From assembly GCA_028023455.1 (NCBI GenBank), contig JAQFVV010000020.1:9223092-9287091 (forward strand): a stretch of DNA of 64,000 nucleotides. Reading direction: 5' to 3'. This stretch comes from Epiperipatus broadwayi (Eukaryota; Onychophora; Udeonychophora; Euonychophora; Peripatidae). Shown in pieces: positions 47,591-60,605 of the stretch (within the stretch, counting starts at the first letter, position 1; each line of letters starts with the position of its first letter). The notes beneath the pieces were generated by a model that worked only from the letters and a program-made list of their open reading frames with translations, ran no database searches and had not been told where the DNA came from. Made by a program: the position numbers and the translations under genes.

Positions 47591-48732
47591 TGTATTCTAT
47601 ACATATAGTTATAATGCAAATGTTAGACAATTCCTGTTTTAGCTTAATTTTAATTTCTTTAACATTGGAACATGTTGAAAACAAACATTTTATATCTTTC
47701 ATTAGGCAAAACAAAGTTAAATCTAAATGTTCTAAAATTAGTTGAAAAGGGTGAAATTAAAAAAATTGGGTGCTTGTGAGTTTTCGAGTAAACTAAGGGC
47801 AGCTCATTTTTTTTGATAAACTGTAGTTTTGGGAGCTCCCAAAAAATGTTTACAAAAAATGCCTGATAAAAAAATTGTATTCAATATTTAGATTTTAGTT
47901 TTTATTACTGTTATTTTTAAAAAAAATCATTGTGGAAAAATTAATTACAATATTTACAGTTTATTTTCTCTTAACTTATTAATAGAAAAATGAAAATATA
48001 TACAAATACAGTATTTACATTTTATTCATGTTGGTAGTATGAAATCGTATAATGACCATTAATATACATTTAATGGGAGGGCAGTATTTTGTACCTTTGG
48101 AAATGGTGCAGTTCATTGCGTTCTGTGATTAGAAAGTCCCAAATTTTTATCATTATGGCAATTTACCAAAAAAAAAAAAAACTACTGAGAAAAAAAAAAC
48201 ATGCTGAATTGGACGAAAGTGTGACAATGTTAAGAGCATCTTGTTGCTTCTCAAGTTATAAGTAAAAAAAAAATTGAAATAAAGCTTCTTAATGAAATTT
48301 ATTGGAATTTATTCCTTTTTTAAAATTTAACAATCGATTTATTATGTTTGTTGTAATTTAACAATAACACATCTGTGGTATATTATAGGCCTTTGAAACT
48401 GCACATTTATCAAAAATATAGACTGCCATCTTGGTTTACTTGAAAATTTACAAGTACCAAAAATTGTAAGCAAGCTTTAAAACTTTAGCTTAGAATTGTC
48501 TTCATAAACTAAAAAAAAAAAAAATTCATTTTTAAATATAATTGAATAAAAAAATACAAGTTAGATAAAAAGTAATTGTTCTGAAACCTAAGGATTATCT
48601 TAATCCGTTCAAAATGGGCATAATTAAATTCAAAAAACATGAAAAAATTGATAATTAGCAATATAAAAACAACAAAAACATATGCATAGATTTTTGAGTT
48701 GAGGGTAAATATGCCTTTGTCAGGTATCAGTG
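47591..48732. other. AT-rich DNA without recognised gene
   Basis: Homopolymer A tracts near 48168-48200 and 48515. Nothing else recognised. Confidence 0.5.
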
Positions 48733-49076
48733 AAGCTTCATACAGGCAAAACTCTCCCTACAGTAGCACAGTGCAAGACAGAATAATCAATGGATGTCAG
48801 AAGACTTATGCCTAAAATCCATATCTAGTGCCTACTCATCCAATATCCCCAGATTAGTTTCCATCTTTTGGCTTCCATCAGCGAAGCCTTGGATCTGAGA
48901 GCACTGCAAACTAGTCTGGGGATATTGGATGTGTAAGCACTAGATAGGGATAAAGCCTTCTGGCATCCAATGATTATTCTGGTTTACACTGAGTGGTGCT
49001 ACTGTATGGATAATTTTGCCTGTTTTAATGAGTTATGAACAAGCATAAGAACTGGTGATCATGGAAAGCTACACAC
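48733..49076. mobile_element. Hairpin element FB4
   Basis: Same family as FB2, starting AGGCAAAACTCTCC at 48744. The inner arms are partly deleted (GAGCACTGCAAACTAGTC at 48899 joins arm to arm). An imperfect duplication flanks it (AAGCTTCATAC at 48733-48743, AAGCTACACAC at 49066-49076, 9 of 11). The tail GAACAAGCATAAGAACTGGT is present. Confidence 0.68.
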
Positions 49077-50359
49077 CTGAATTAAAGTAGATAAAGAGAA
49101 AGTTATAGATATAATCACAATGAGAGGTGACTGAAAGTGCGGATAATTTTGAATGTTAGTACACTGTAGTTAGAGTAACTCAATATCACCACAAAAAATG
49201 GGGTATAAATATGGCAGCCCAGTAATGGCTACTTATTCAAAGAAGTCTATATAGCTCTAAGATACTTTTTAGTGCTAACTATATTCCAGCTATGATAAAA
49301 AGCTTTTTTATGATAGTGATCTTGAATGTTATGGATTAAGTACTTGACCCAGTGAACTATTCACCATTATTTTCATGGATTGTCTGAAAAATGAACATAT
49401 GCTATCTCATGCCTCAAAGTTTGTATTCCAAAGTTACTTTTAAAAAATATAGCCTATTATTTTTCTGAAGGTTTTTGATGATGGTGTTCTGGTTGTATTT
49501 TTATATTGGACTATTTCCATCATCTAATATGAGTGTTGAATGTCTTTAGAACAATTTTATTTTATTTAAATATTCCAAATCCCTTCAAGGGTAAGTAATA
49601 TCACATCAAACAGGTATTCTACTGTCTCTCATTGATTGAAGTGTGCTCCATTTTTTGAAAAGTTTATCTAGTGTGCTGATATAACAAAATACACATTCTA
49701 TATTTTTCTCAATTTTTTTTTTTTTTGGCTCATTCACCATTTGTTCTGATTCTTATGGTTCGTATAAATCAGGCTTAGAAAATTATGGCTTGTGAGCAAA
49801 TATGGCTCTTTAATGCTAATTTTGTGACTTTTTTACCATGATAAGCATAAACACATTTTTAATTTCCTCTTATAATTTGTAAATAAATATTTTCATGTTT
49901 TTAGGAGAAGTAAAATACAAATTACAATATTTTTTATTGAAATCAGTCTTAATATGAATAGTAATTATTATATATGATGAATATTTAAATATTAAAAATT
50001 TGTGAATAAATTAAACCATTAAAGTAATTTTTTAATTTATTATTTTTAAGACAATTTTTATTTTCTTTAGGATGTATAACTGATTCTATAATGTTCTAAT
50101 ACTAAAATAAATGTCCAAATATCATAGCCATTCAAAAAATTATATTTTTCATGAATCTATTTTTCACCTTTTTACTTGTGTCTCTTTAAGGGGGGAGGGG
50201 GTATCTCTTTTTTTGAAGATCTTTAATGGGTGAAAGAATGAAGATTTAAACAAAATGGCTCTTCATATCAAAAAGTATTTTTGGTATAGATCACCTATCT
50301 TCTTTAATAATATATTGAACATATCTGCATTATTCCTGCTTCTGATAATGTTGCCACAT
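49077..50359. other. AT-rich DNA without recognised gene
   Basis: Nothing supported beyond a G-rich GGGGGGAGGGGG run near 50189-50200. Confidence 0.5.
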
Positions 50360-50640
50360 TCTCTTTAGACAGGCAAAACTCTCCATACAGTAGTGTCACT
50401 CAGTGCAAGCCAGAGTAATCAATGGATGCCAGAAGGCTTGTGCATAAAATCCCTATCTAATGCCTATTCATCCAATATCTGCAGACTAGTTTCTGGCTTG
50501 TGGCCTTCATCAGTGAGGAGCGTTGTATCTGAATGGCACTATTGTATGAAGAGTTTTGCCTGTTTAATAACAGTTATGAGCAAACATAAGAAATGGTTAT
50601 CATGTAAGGTTTGGTGATTTAATACCAATCTCTCTTTAGA
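50360..50640. mobile_element. Hairpin element FB5 with 10-bp target duplication
   Basis: TCTCTTTAGA is at 50360-50369 and 50631-50640. The element starts CAGGCAAAACTCTCCATACA and includes AGTAATCAATGGATGCCAGA and GACTAGTTTCTGGCTTGTGG. Its right arm is largely deleted, leaving only CAATAGTGCC-like and CATACAATAGT partners. It ends with the family tail AGTTATGAGCAAACATAAGA and GGTTTGGTGATTT. The 74-residue plus frame over it is not a gene. Confidence 0.7.
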
Positions 50641-53309
50641 CCTTACATGTTCATCCCATAATTTTTTTTTGATTTGAAATTTTTTTTTACTATGCAATAA
50701 ACACATTATTATCAATATCTTTGTAACTGGATTTATCACCAACTACACTACATTGTCCCTTGGATTATCTTGAAACCTAATAAGTGCTTGAAGCCTATTT
50801 TCTATCCACATTTTCAGCTTTGTTTATTTTTAATTTTTTTTGTTGTAATTACAATATACAAAGAAAAAATAAATTATTGTCTTGTCAACAATGCCATTCG
50901 TCGAACTTAGGCAAATGAGTGTTTATTATATCAATTTAAGTGAAGCCTCATCTTGGATGATTAAAAATTTACATCTAATATATTATTTCCAATGAAATAA
51001 ACATAAAATTATACAGAAAAATAATTTTGTATATATATAATATACTGAGCAGACGATATTACATATAAGATGTTACCACATTATTTAAACCAATAACAAA
51101 ACAATAATTCTTTAAAAAATGTAATTGTCAGACAAAATATAATTTTATTTTTTTAAATAAAACTATTTCTCCAATATCTTTTTTCTCTTTTGCTTTCATT
51201 ATAATTCATACACACACTAAAATTCAATAGTTATTTATAAAATATTCAAGATTTATTTTCATTCATTTTACAACAATAATCTTTCAATTAAATCGTGTAA
51301 TACAATTTTTTTATGCCCAAGCATATTTTCTATACAATAAATCCCTAGCCTTTAATATATCTTAGATAAAATTTTATATATGGTCAATCTTCACAAATAT
51401 AATACATTTATTTATATCATAAGCTTCATAGTGTAATCACACCCATATATATATATATAATATGGAATAATTATAAAAAAATAAATATTTTTTACAAAGA
51501 CAACTCTAGAGAATGTCCAGTTTAGACCTGAATCCCAATTTGATAATAACACAAACTAATTATGTGAGATGATTCTTTGAATCTGGCACCAATTTACTAG
51601 CAACACTCCTTAATTAACTAACGTAGTCTGACCCAAATTTATAAAACAAAACTGCAAATAGACATTGTGTAAAATAATCATTTAATAGTGATCTAAAAAT
51701 CATGTGTACATAATAAGTTCTAATATATATAAAAGTTAACTCAAAGAAATAAAAAGAACTGATTTATTTACAAATGGACTCAATTGAATTTCAAAATAAA
51801 TCTTTAACATCTTTTTTTACACTTGAATGCTTTAAATGTTTACAAATGCATATTCGTTTTAAAGGGAACATCGTACATTTGATTACTTATTTGACAATTT
51901 CATACTATTGAAGATATTAACAAATCATAATATATATATATATAATAAATTCAAGATGAATTAAATTCTTTATATATATATAAATCTTTTTTTTAAGTTT
52001 CAGTTGCTTTAAAATGCAACTAACTTTTTTTAAAACTTTGTTAATATTAAATATAAAACTTAAAAAATGGTTAATGTATTAGGATAACAGTCTAACAGGT
52101 TTTTTTAAATTATGAAGCAAAAGTTCTAAAACTGGACTTCTCTACAATTCATGGAGTTTTCTTTTTGGTCTAATATTTTTACAACAATATGTACTAATTG
52201 GTTCCATTTAGTATTTACCATAATTTACTTTAGCAAGATCCTGTCATGGGTATTTAAAGTTTAAGCATTGTTTCTTTGTTTTAATTAGAGATTCCTTTGA
52301 ATATATAGCTTGATCATGTCTGGAAGAGATTCTGGGTAGATTTCAACAGTTGACAGCTTTCATCTTTTCTACTCTGTCATCATAATGAGGGTTCAATGCA
52401 GTTTGATTAACATAAGAATTCAGGTTAACTGCTTTCAAGAAAAACTAACTCCATATCTAGTTTTTAACATTCTTAAATCTTGTTTTTAACACCTTTAATT
52501 ATATCTTAATTTTGATACCTTTAGGAGCTGATTTTATTTTAAATACAGAATTTTAAAACATTTTCATTATTTAATTGGTTGAACTTGAAAAACAATGTAA
52601 TTATCAAATTGCCTGAATTTTCTTTTGTTTATAAACAACCTTATTCTTTTTTTTTATTGATATATTTCTTATTTAATTATTTAAAATCTACTTCTTAATC
52701 AAATTGTTTAGTACTGCATTTTATACATTCCCTGATAAGAGAAAGCTTAATATAAAGTATATAACTTACATGTTTCTCTTAAATTTAAACATTTTTAAAA
52801 CAAACCTAATACATTATTTAATATTATTTTAATATGACATTTTAATAATTTATTCTAATATATGATTACTCTCTATTTTATTTTAAACCAGTTGTTCTAT
52901 TTTATATAATATTTAAAACCTTCTGAATGGTATATTTATTATCATTTTTCAGAATTCTGAAAACTAGCTCATAACCCCAAAGAAGATCCCATAGTGTAAC
53001 AGTCAGATTTGTATGATTCATTAACATAGTGCATAATTTGACCACCACACAGAACTGCAGCACCATATAGGTAGTGAAGCCACCCATAATACTGAGTTCA
53101 AACATAGTTTATCAGTTCCACAATACAATCTACGAAACAACGCATCTGATGCTACATTAGTAAATATTTCTTTAGGCATGGTGGTCATGGAGATGCAAGA
53201 GATTCAAGACTTTATTTTCGAGTTATCCAATAATAACATTAATATTAAACATTTATATTTTACAGAATCGAGGAAATATTATATTGAATGGGTATCGAAT
53301 AAATAAAGA
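50641..53309. other. AT-rich DNA, no supported gene
   Basis: Only short minus frames occur (50539-50742, 52902-53105) without domains. At 52996 the string TGTAACAGTCAGATTTGTA matches the reverse complement of the terminus of LTR B almost exactly, but the next bases diverge, so no LTR is called. Confidence 0.45.
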
Positions 53310-55040
53310 TGTAATGGCAGACGTATAGTTTGAAATTATTTATTTAAAATATTTTATACTAAATCATCTAATTAATAATATTTTGTTATATTTAAAATCT
53401 CAGTAGTGGTATTTCCGATACTGTTATATTTTACAAAGATATACATTTATTTATTTAAAATATTTTATACCAAATCATTTAACCAATAATATTTTGTTAT
53501 ATTTAAAATCTCAGTAGCGGTATTTCCGATACTGTTATATTTTACAAAGAGATACATTTATTTGGCTGACGTAATCTAGCTACCTAAATTCTCGAGCAAG
53601 TATTTCAAGAGCATGCCTTCGGGATTTATATCTTTGCAATGCAAGAGTCTAAAGTAGGATTAATAATCGTAGCGGCGGACATATATTTATTTAAATTAAA
53701 AAAGATATTTACGAATTGCTATGGACAGACATTTATTTGAGAGTGAGTTATGTCACTAATGCAGAGATGAAGTCATATATTGAGTAATAAAGTTAATAAT
53801 CAAAAACACGTGGTACGTCTAGAAAGGCGATATGAGGATGGCAGTATATGAAAACTGTGAAGCCATGGATGAGTTTAGAACAACAGGCTGGCATTTGCCA
53901 TAGGCCCAAAAGGTAAGGTCTCACATAAGCATAATCAGAGGCAAGTGGTTCATGCCATGATTAGTTCCTGACTGCATGATGATGTCAAGCCCTATGGAAA
54001 CATTTATTTGTCCGCTTGTGTAGGACGACTGGGATTAATTTAAATCCTATAGAATCTGGAGTATCCAAGGCTCATAATGGGTCATCATGTCTCTAAAATG
54101 TAACACATGTATAATTTACAGACTATTCTGTTAAGATTTAATATATTTTATAACTCGGCCCTACATCATCAACATTTAATAAAGAACGTTTTTGACTCTC
54201 AAAGAAATGCGATTTACGGAATTATTACTTAAAATTTAATAAAATATAAAAACAATAGGTAAGCTGGGTGAGTATTAATAACTAATATGTCAGCCATTTG
54301 CTAAGTAGTAGACCCCTGCATTACAATAAATGAAGCATTGAATGCATGTCGATTTATATGAAAATATTAAGTAATTTATAGAAGTAAATATTAATGAGGA
54401 TTTGCAGGACACGCATCCACTGTTTCAAGCAATCATGGATTTGCATTTAGAAAATTATGGAGATTTCTGAGCTGACCAGCCAACAGGAGTATATAAACGA
54501 AATATATTATAGGTCGCTGGACAAGATGGCAACCGTCTTGATTAAAATCTATATTTAAATTTGGTGAGGTCCGGTTGGAAATCTTATAAGCATGCTATAA
54601 TTAGATAATAAAAATGTAAAATTTAGAAATACGTACCCAAGAAAAGATAGAATTAGGTAAGCTAGATTATTAAAGAAATTTATATAATAAATTAATCATT
54701 AAATTCATAGTTTTACAATTTATAGTTTTAAAAGTTATATAGAGAGTGAGCTATAGCGTGATTATTATTTAGAGTACTCTAGGTCTTGGGTACAGGTACC
54801 TGTTTATATGAAGTTTTCAGATTCAGTGGTCAGTAGCAAATTGTTCATGAGTTCAGAAGTAGCAGTTCTTTCCAGCATTTAGGTTATTCATTTATTTTAA
54901 CAGCAGCAGCAGCTTTCTAATTGTTTGGGCAGCAGATCTTTTTGGTTAATTTTGTGGAGGGCACATGTGAAGGTTCAGCATACGATCGATCATCTCTGGG
55001 GGGAGAATAGTCCAGGCGCTTTCTACTCGAACATACTGTG
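53310..55040 (+). other. More complex segment: candidate promoter or LTR-like sequence
   Basis: Less AT-rich than its surroundings. It starts TGTAATGGCAGACG, like the A-type LTR starts, and holds a tandem repeat at 53337-53558. A TATA-like TATATAAA lies at 54490-54497, followed by GC-richer text (GACAAGATGGCAACCGTC) and a donor-like TAGGTAAAT near 55032. No matching LTR end or target duplication was found. It may be an unrecognised LTR or the promoter and 5' UTR of a host gene. Confidence 0.3.
53337..53558 (+). repeat. Two-copy 111-bp tandem repeat
   Basis: Unit 1 is 53337-53447 and unit 2 is 53448-53558, each with TTTAAAATATTTTATAC and GGTATTTCCGATACTGTTAT. The units differ at only a few positions. 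Confidence 0.85.
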
Positions 55041-55128
55041 GTAGGTAAATTAATTTAAGATTTCTGGATTCTCTCAAGTGATCATGAGCAAAGCTAAAGT
55101 CTAACTAAAAGTTCTTAGAAAATTCAAA

Positions 55129-55219
55129 ATGTCCTCCTTTCTTGATCTTATCTTTTCACTTTTGTTCTATTTTATTTTTGGATCCACTCATTTGCCCCGA
55201 GGAGAATCAATGCATTCTT
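55129..55219 (+). CDS. Speculative first coding exon with signal-peptide-like start
   Basis: ATG at 55129 in context AAAATGTCC opens a frame beginning MSSFLDLIFSLLFYFIFGST. This is a long hydrophobic run followed by a polar stretch (HLPRGESMHS), as in a secretory signal peptide and cleavage region. A strong consensus donor TTGTAAGTTT follows, with GT at 55220-55221, giving a phase 1 end typical of signal-peptide exons. Without splicing the frame runs on to 55401 through AT-rich sequence with no domain. No downstream exon is recognised in the window and AT-rich DNA readily makes F/L-rich frames, so this is a lead, not a gene call. Confidence 0.25.
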
Positions 55220-55401
55220 GTAAGTTTAATTTATCTAGAAAGCTGCATTTCTATTGTTCAAGTTTATTTTTATCTTTACATTTTGTAATTAAAGCTTTTA
55301 GGGAATTTTTCTTTTTAATTAATCTATTATCTCTCACTGACCATTACTTTCAAAATTTCAAATACAAAAGGGAATATACAATTATTTTTACTTTTATTTA
55401 A

Positions 55402-58400
55402 ATTACAATCAAATTTCTAAAATTATTATTAAATATGAAATTTAAACACAGCAATAAACAACGAATTTTATAATTTAAAATAAATGGTTAAAATTATATA
55501 ACTAAAAGAGAAATACAAACTATATCATTTATTTTTATTTATTGCTTTAAATTTTGTTATAGAAATGTGTGTGTGTTTATGGTGAATTTTACATATATTT
55601 ATACATTTTTAATATTGCTACACACACAATTCGATACCAAAAAGTTTAAATTTGGGTAGGATAGGGTGATGGGTGAGAGTCAATAGAAAAAAGTGAAACT
55701 TAAGATTCGAATGTGAATCTTACTGCTTCAATAGATTATAGTGAAATGCATAAGACAATATTCATTTCAATATATAATCTGTCTTTTATTAGTACTGAAG
55801 ATTATGTCACATTACATATATGATCAACCCAGATTATTTTGAAACCTTTACCCTGGAACTAAGAATATCTCAACATGTAGATACTGATGAAGATTAGATG
55901 GCTTGATTACCTGAAAAATTCTACACTTAAACTTAAAAAAAATTCAACTCCCTGTATAATTTTTAACTTTAGATTTGAAATTCATGGGAGTAGCCACCAT
56001 AACAATATTAAACAAAAATAATCAAATGCTGATGTTCAGCATTAAATTAACAGAATGAACCTTAAGTGTTAAATTTATCTCTGTTCTTATGCTAAACTAC
56101 TCAGAGTACAAGAAAAAAATATGATGTGTGCTTCTAGATTTCTTTGTTACTAAATAATCATATAAATAACTGCTTGAAATATTGTATAATGCTTGATACT
56201 CCAGTAGTTTATCATTTAAAAGATCTATCCAATTAGTCTGATTTAAGTTGATTATATTTAGGAACCTGTAGCTCTGAGTTCACCATTCTACTATTGCACC
56301 AAATTGCAAGAGATAAAAATAATTAAATGGTTCATTACTTGAATATTTATGTGATGTTTAAATATTGGAAAAAAACCAGCAACTTTGAACCAGAAACATT
56401 TAGCTTTGTATTTCTCTCTTTACTACTCCACTATGCTGCAAAAGGTTCTTTGGTATTTACTTTCATTTGACCACAGAAAACAAATAATCTTCTAAATTTT
56501 AGATTTTAATTATTTATTAGTAGACAAAGTCTAGAATTATTCCAGCTTTATATAACTACTCTACTTATCTAATAATCAAATAGTTGATAATTTAGACCTT
56601 CATAGAATTGAAGCTGTGATGTCTGGACCTTAATCCAGAATCTATTACTCTACTAAAGTCCTAAACTACACAGGCTAAAAAAGAAATTTAATGATTTATT
56701 GCTCTGGAATATATAAGAAGTTCGGTAACGAAGTGACATAGTGGAACCGCAACCTATGAACCTTGAGTGGCAATCAGCCACTGCCCTAATTACACAAAAG
56801 CATTCTATGTAATTATATATAATTGTCTGGATATATACTTGTTATTCTTTTTCAATAAAAGTTAATTGTTTATGCAAGTTTTATCCAAAAAATGTATTTA
56901 TTTTTCTATAAAAATCATTATAAATAAAAATACGTTTTTAAAAACATATCAGTAATATGGTAATTTTTGATCAAATTTTATTTTGTATATATATATTTGG
57001 AAAAAAAAAATCCATTAGGTAAAAGAAAACAACTTTGAAAGATTACTGAGATGTTAAACAAACTTATGCTGCCATTAAATAAACAAAGATAATCTCCGCG
57101 CTTCTAACAGCCTTATAAACAATCAGAAGTTGAAATTTTTTGGTTGAGTGAAGTAATTCCATTTCTTCCATCAAAAAAATAAAAACAGGTAAACTAGCTA
57201 ACATTAAATCCAAAAGAAATGAAATTCTTAAAAAACTATAAATCATTTTTTTGTTGTTGTTGAGAAATTATTTTTAAGGTTTGTTTGTTTTCTTCCTCTT
57301 TTAAGACATTTCTTTATGAAAATTTGTTTGTTTTACGTAATTTACGTTTAATTATTCATTTTCTTATTTGTTTTGCTTTTGTTTTTTAATGATAATTTAT
57401 GGAGAAAAAAAAAACAATGTTTATATATTCTTTTAATAACTTGTATTAAAAAGAAGGGAAAATGAATAGTAAATGTGTATTAGATTTCTCAATTAAAATA
57501 TTTGTAAAAAACTTTAAAAATGCAAATCTTTTGTATTTTTAAATATACAAATATATAGACATTATTTTTTAAAAATTAATTTCGTCATCATAGTTTGAAG
57601 TTTCTTTATAAATAATTACAAGCTTATTATTAAAACTGCAAATAAAAAAAAAAAATCGGGGATCAAATTTTAATCGTCTATTATACTCAATAATGAAGAA
57701 TAACAGATATTTTAGAACAAAATTTGTTTTAAGAATTTAGACTAAAATGTTTTAATTTTATTTTTTTGTTAAAAATAAATAAATATAACTACAGTGCACA
57801 CAATACGTCATTAAATTTGATCCCCACCCCTTTATTTACAATTTTAAACAAAAAGTAGGAATTAAGCATACAGACGTGCACACAGCTGTAGTTACGTATT
57901 AGACCTGTTGCTCGTGTTCAACTCCCTGTTTTTATTTGCTTGCTTCATTTCGAAAAAATGGGCAGTCTAGGTGATTTGCATATATTTGCATACATCTCTA
58001 TTAGACAAGCTAACAACAAGCACTATTATAAGCTATGAATAAGGAAACACGAAATTCCCAAAGCGCTAAGCAATTATAAACTTTTAATAATTTCACGGAT
58101 GTGCGTTTCAAATGCTATATATAGATTAGTATCGTAATGTGTTTATTTTTTGTGTACAAATTTATACTTTTCATATTGGTTAAAAATTTGATTTTTAATA
58201 CAGCATTCTCACCTCTCCCCCTCCCTGGAAAAGGTAGGGTATTCTGCCATCACAAACATGGGCAGCAGATCTATTATGAGATCATGTGATGTTTGCCATG
58301 TTTGAGTTTTGATCCATGAACTTTTAGGTTTGCCATTTACCATTGCCCTGGAAGACTCCAGAGGTAACAGTTCCTGGTTCAAATCTTAATCTGTTACTTC

Positions 58401-59959
58401 TTTTTACTTAAAATTTTTAAATGAAGAAAGAAGGCATTGAACATATTATCTACACATATTGAATAAATAATTAGTTGCTCCATAGGTCATGTGATGTTTA
58501 CCCATTAAAAGTAATAGGTTGCATTTCAGAATAACTTTTAATTTGCAATGAACCCTGATCAAGCTTTAATCTGTCATCTCTAAAGCTCAGACATCACGTG
58601 ATTCTTAAACACCTTAGGAAGTAAGCAGCTCTCCACCATTTTATTTTATTGGAGTCTCTGATTGCTTTCTCTTATTCTAAATATTAATATAATCAATTTG
58701 CAATTATTTTATTTTCTGCATTATTTTAAATTATATATAAATATGTATTTTTAGCATCACATTTTGTTCATTTAATAACATTCTAAAATATTTATATGAA
58801 TTTTTATTGACATTTATTTTTTCATAATCAAATGACTTCCGAGCCTCAAAAATGAGAATAGCCAAGATTCTCATCTTTATGTCATCACTTTGGGATTGAT
58901 TTAAGAAATTTCAACTTTCAATATTATAACACAATTTTCAGAATTTTGCTTTATTTTTATTGGATTTCCATGCTTGCCTAGAATCTCATGTTCTTAACTG
59001 AATAATCATAGTAATGGTTAATTGAATTTTTATTTTGGCAAAGGTAAAGAGATTGAGGCATGAGTTTTTACATTCTGTATATCCTCATTGGATATTTTGA
59101 AAGAGGACCATTGGCCAAACAATGATTTGTCAAAACAGTGGGAAAGTAAATAAACAAAAACTAAACATTGAATGCATGGGAAATATAAAATATAGGGAAT
59201 TCTCAAACCATCATTTTCAAAAGTTTAGAAATAAACAAACAAAAAAAGATAGTACTAGAAAAAAAATTAAAAAATTATAGATAAAAGCAATTTAATGTTT
59301 ATTTATTAAATTATATGTAAAGTACAAATGAGGTTTTGTAATCAAAAACATTTCACATTTATTATTGAAAAAAAATGCATATACATACACACAATATATA
59401 CATAATTTAATATGATAGTAATTACGTAAGTTTAAAAACCAAAATTAAACTTAATTCTAATTATTAGAAATAAACGCACAATTTTTTCTTGCAATGTATT
59501 TCATCTTGCTGTGTTTGTTTCAATTTAAACTATAAAGAGTTTAGTATCTATATGGTAGCACATCAATTGAAAGAATTTAAGATTATTAAAGCATTGTCCA
59601 AAAAGAAAAAAGAAGCAGAGCCATCATAGGTGGCGCAGATTTTGTTTTGATTTGGTGTAAACTTCAATTAACTTTTTTTATCTAGTTAAATCTTAGACAT
59701 TAATTAATAATGAAATCATGAAAAGGTTCTCTAAAAATTCTAAGATTATTCTAATATATATTTTAATTGATTATTATAATTTATAAAAATGTAATTTAAC
59801 AAAATATTATTAAATAATAAATAAACTAATTATAATGTGTGCACGAAGAGTAATACTTGGTTGCATTTAATAAGATTTTGTTGTTGACATTTGAATTCAA
59901 ATTAAAGTTGGTCATATAAGAATAGAGAATACATATAATCATCATTTTATATATTTTGT
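55402..59959. other. AT-rich DNA with scattered tRNA-like fragments
   Basis: No supported gene. Minus-strand tRNA-like phrases occur at about 56370-56445 (CATAGTGGAGTAGTAAAG then CTGGTTCAAAGTTGC) and 56600-56670, possibly an old SINE family. TCATGTGATGTTT at 58282-58294 and 58487-58499 flanks a 192-bp segment with GGTTCAAATC. 57840-58020 is slightly more complex but carries no ORF over 30 codons. Confidence 0.4.
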
Positions 59960-60121
59960 TAGTTTAATATAAAAATTGCACATTGGTATAGGTGATATGT
60001 AAAGATTAGATGTGTTTATATATAAAAGAGAGAGTGTTATTAGTTTAATATAAAAAGTGCACATTGGTATAGGTGATGTGTAAAGATTACATGTGTTTAT
60101 ATATAAAAGAGAGAGTGCTAT
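59960..60121. repeat. Two-copy 81-bp tandem repeat
   Basis: Units 59960-60040 and 60041-60121 both contain TAGTTTAATATAAAAA, GCACATTGGTATAGGTGAT and AAAAGAGAGAGTG. A minus frame (59942-60193) simply encodes the repeat twice and is not called. Confidence 0.85.
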
Positions 60122-60517
60122 TAAAAAATTAAACCAACTAAAGAAATAAATTAACAGTTTACATGCTAGGATAATAAATGACAGGGTTAACATCCACCAT
60201 AAAAATAAAAATAGTCCAGTATCTAAATACTTTATTTTGCCAAGTCAAATAATTTATGATCTCAAAGTAATCATTTTACAGAACAGTTTTTCTTCCACAA
60301 GAGAGAGGAAATAAAAAAAACTTTAAATTTGAAAACTTACATCCACCTAGAATAAATTTAAACATAAACTTTGTTTATTCTTAAATTGCCTAGTATCATA
60401 ATACATTAAACATATACATATAGATAATAAATGTGTGCGTATATGTAGACATAACAATTAATTTCTCATTTTTATACTGGGCATTTTTCTAAAGATACCT
60501 ACTATATATACATATTT

Positions 60518-60605
60518 GTCAAGCGTTGTTAGCCGAGAGGTCAGCGCAGCTGCCTTGCAAGCAAGCAATTGGTTGCAGACGGTTGTGCCGATGCTATGAC
60601 ATAAA
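60518..60605 (+). mobile_element. tRNA-derived SINE, third copy
   Basis: Starts GTCAAGCGTTGTTAGCCGAG, with A-box-like TAGCCGAGAGG, an anticodon-arm-like CTGCCTTGCAAGCAAG and a degenerate B box (GGTTGCAGAC). It ends CGATGCTATGACATAAAAAA. Same family as 37004-37116, opposite orientation. 3' A/T-rich run follows. No clear target duplication. Confidence 0.78.

Noticed and set aside
57957-58037. 26-codon frame starting MGSLGDLHIF
   Set aside because: Too short, no flanking splice or promoter evidence and no recognisable motif.
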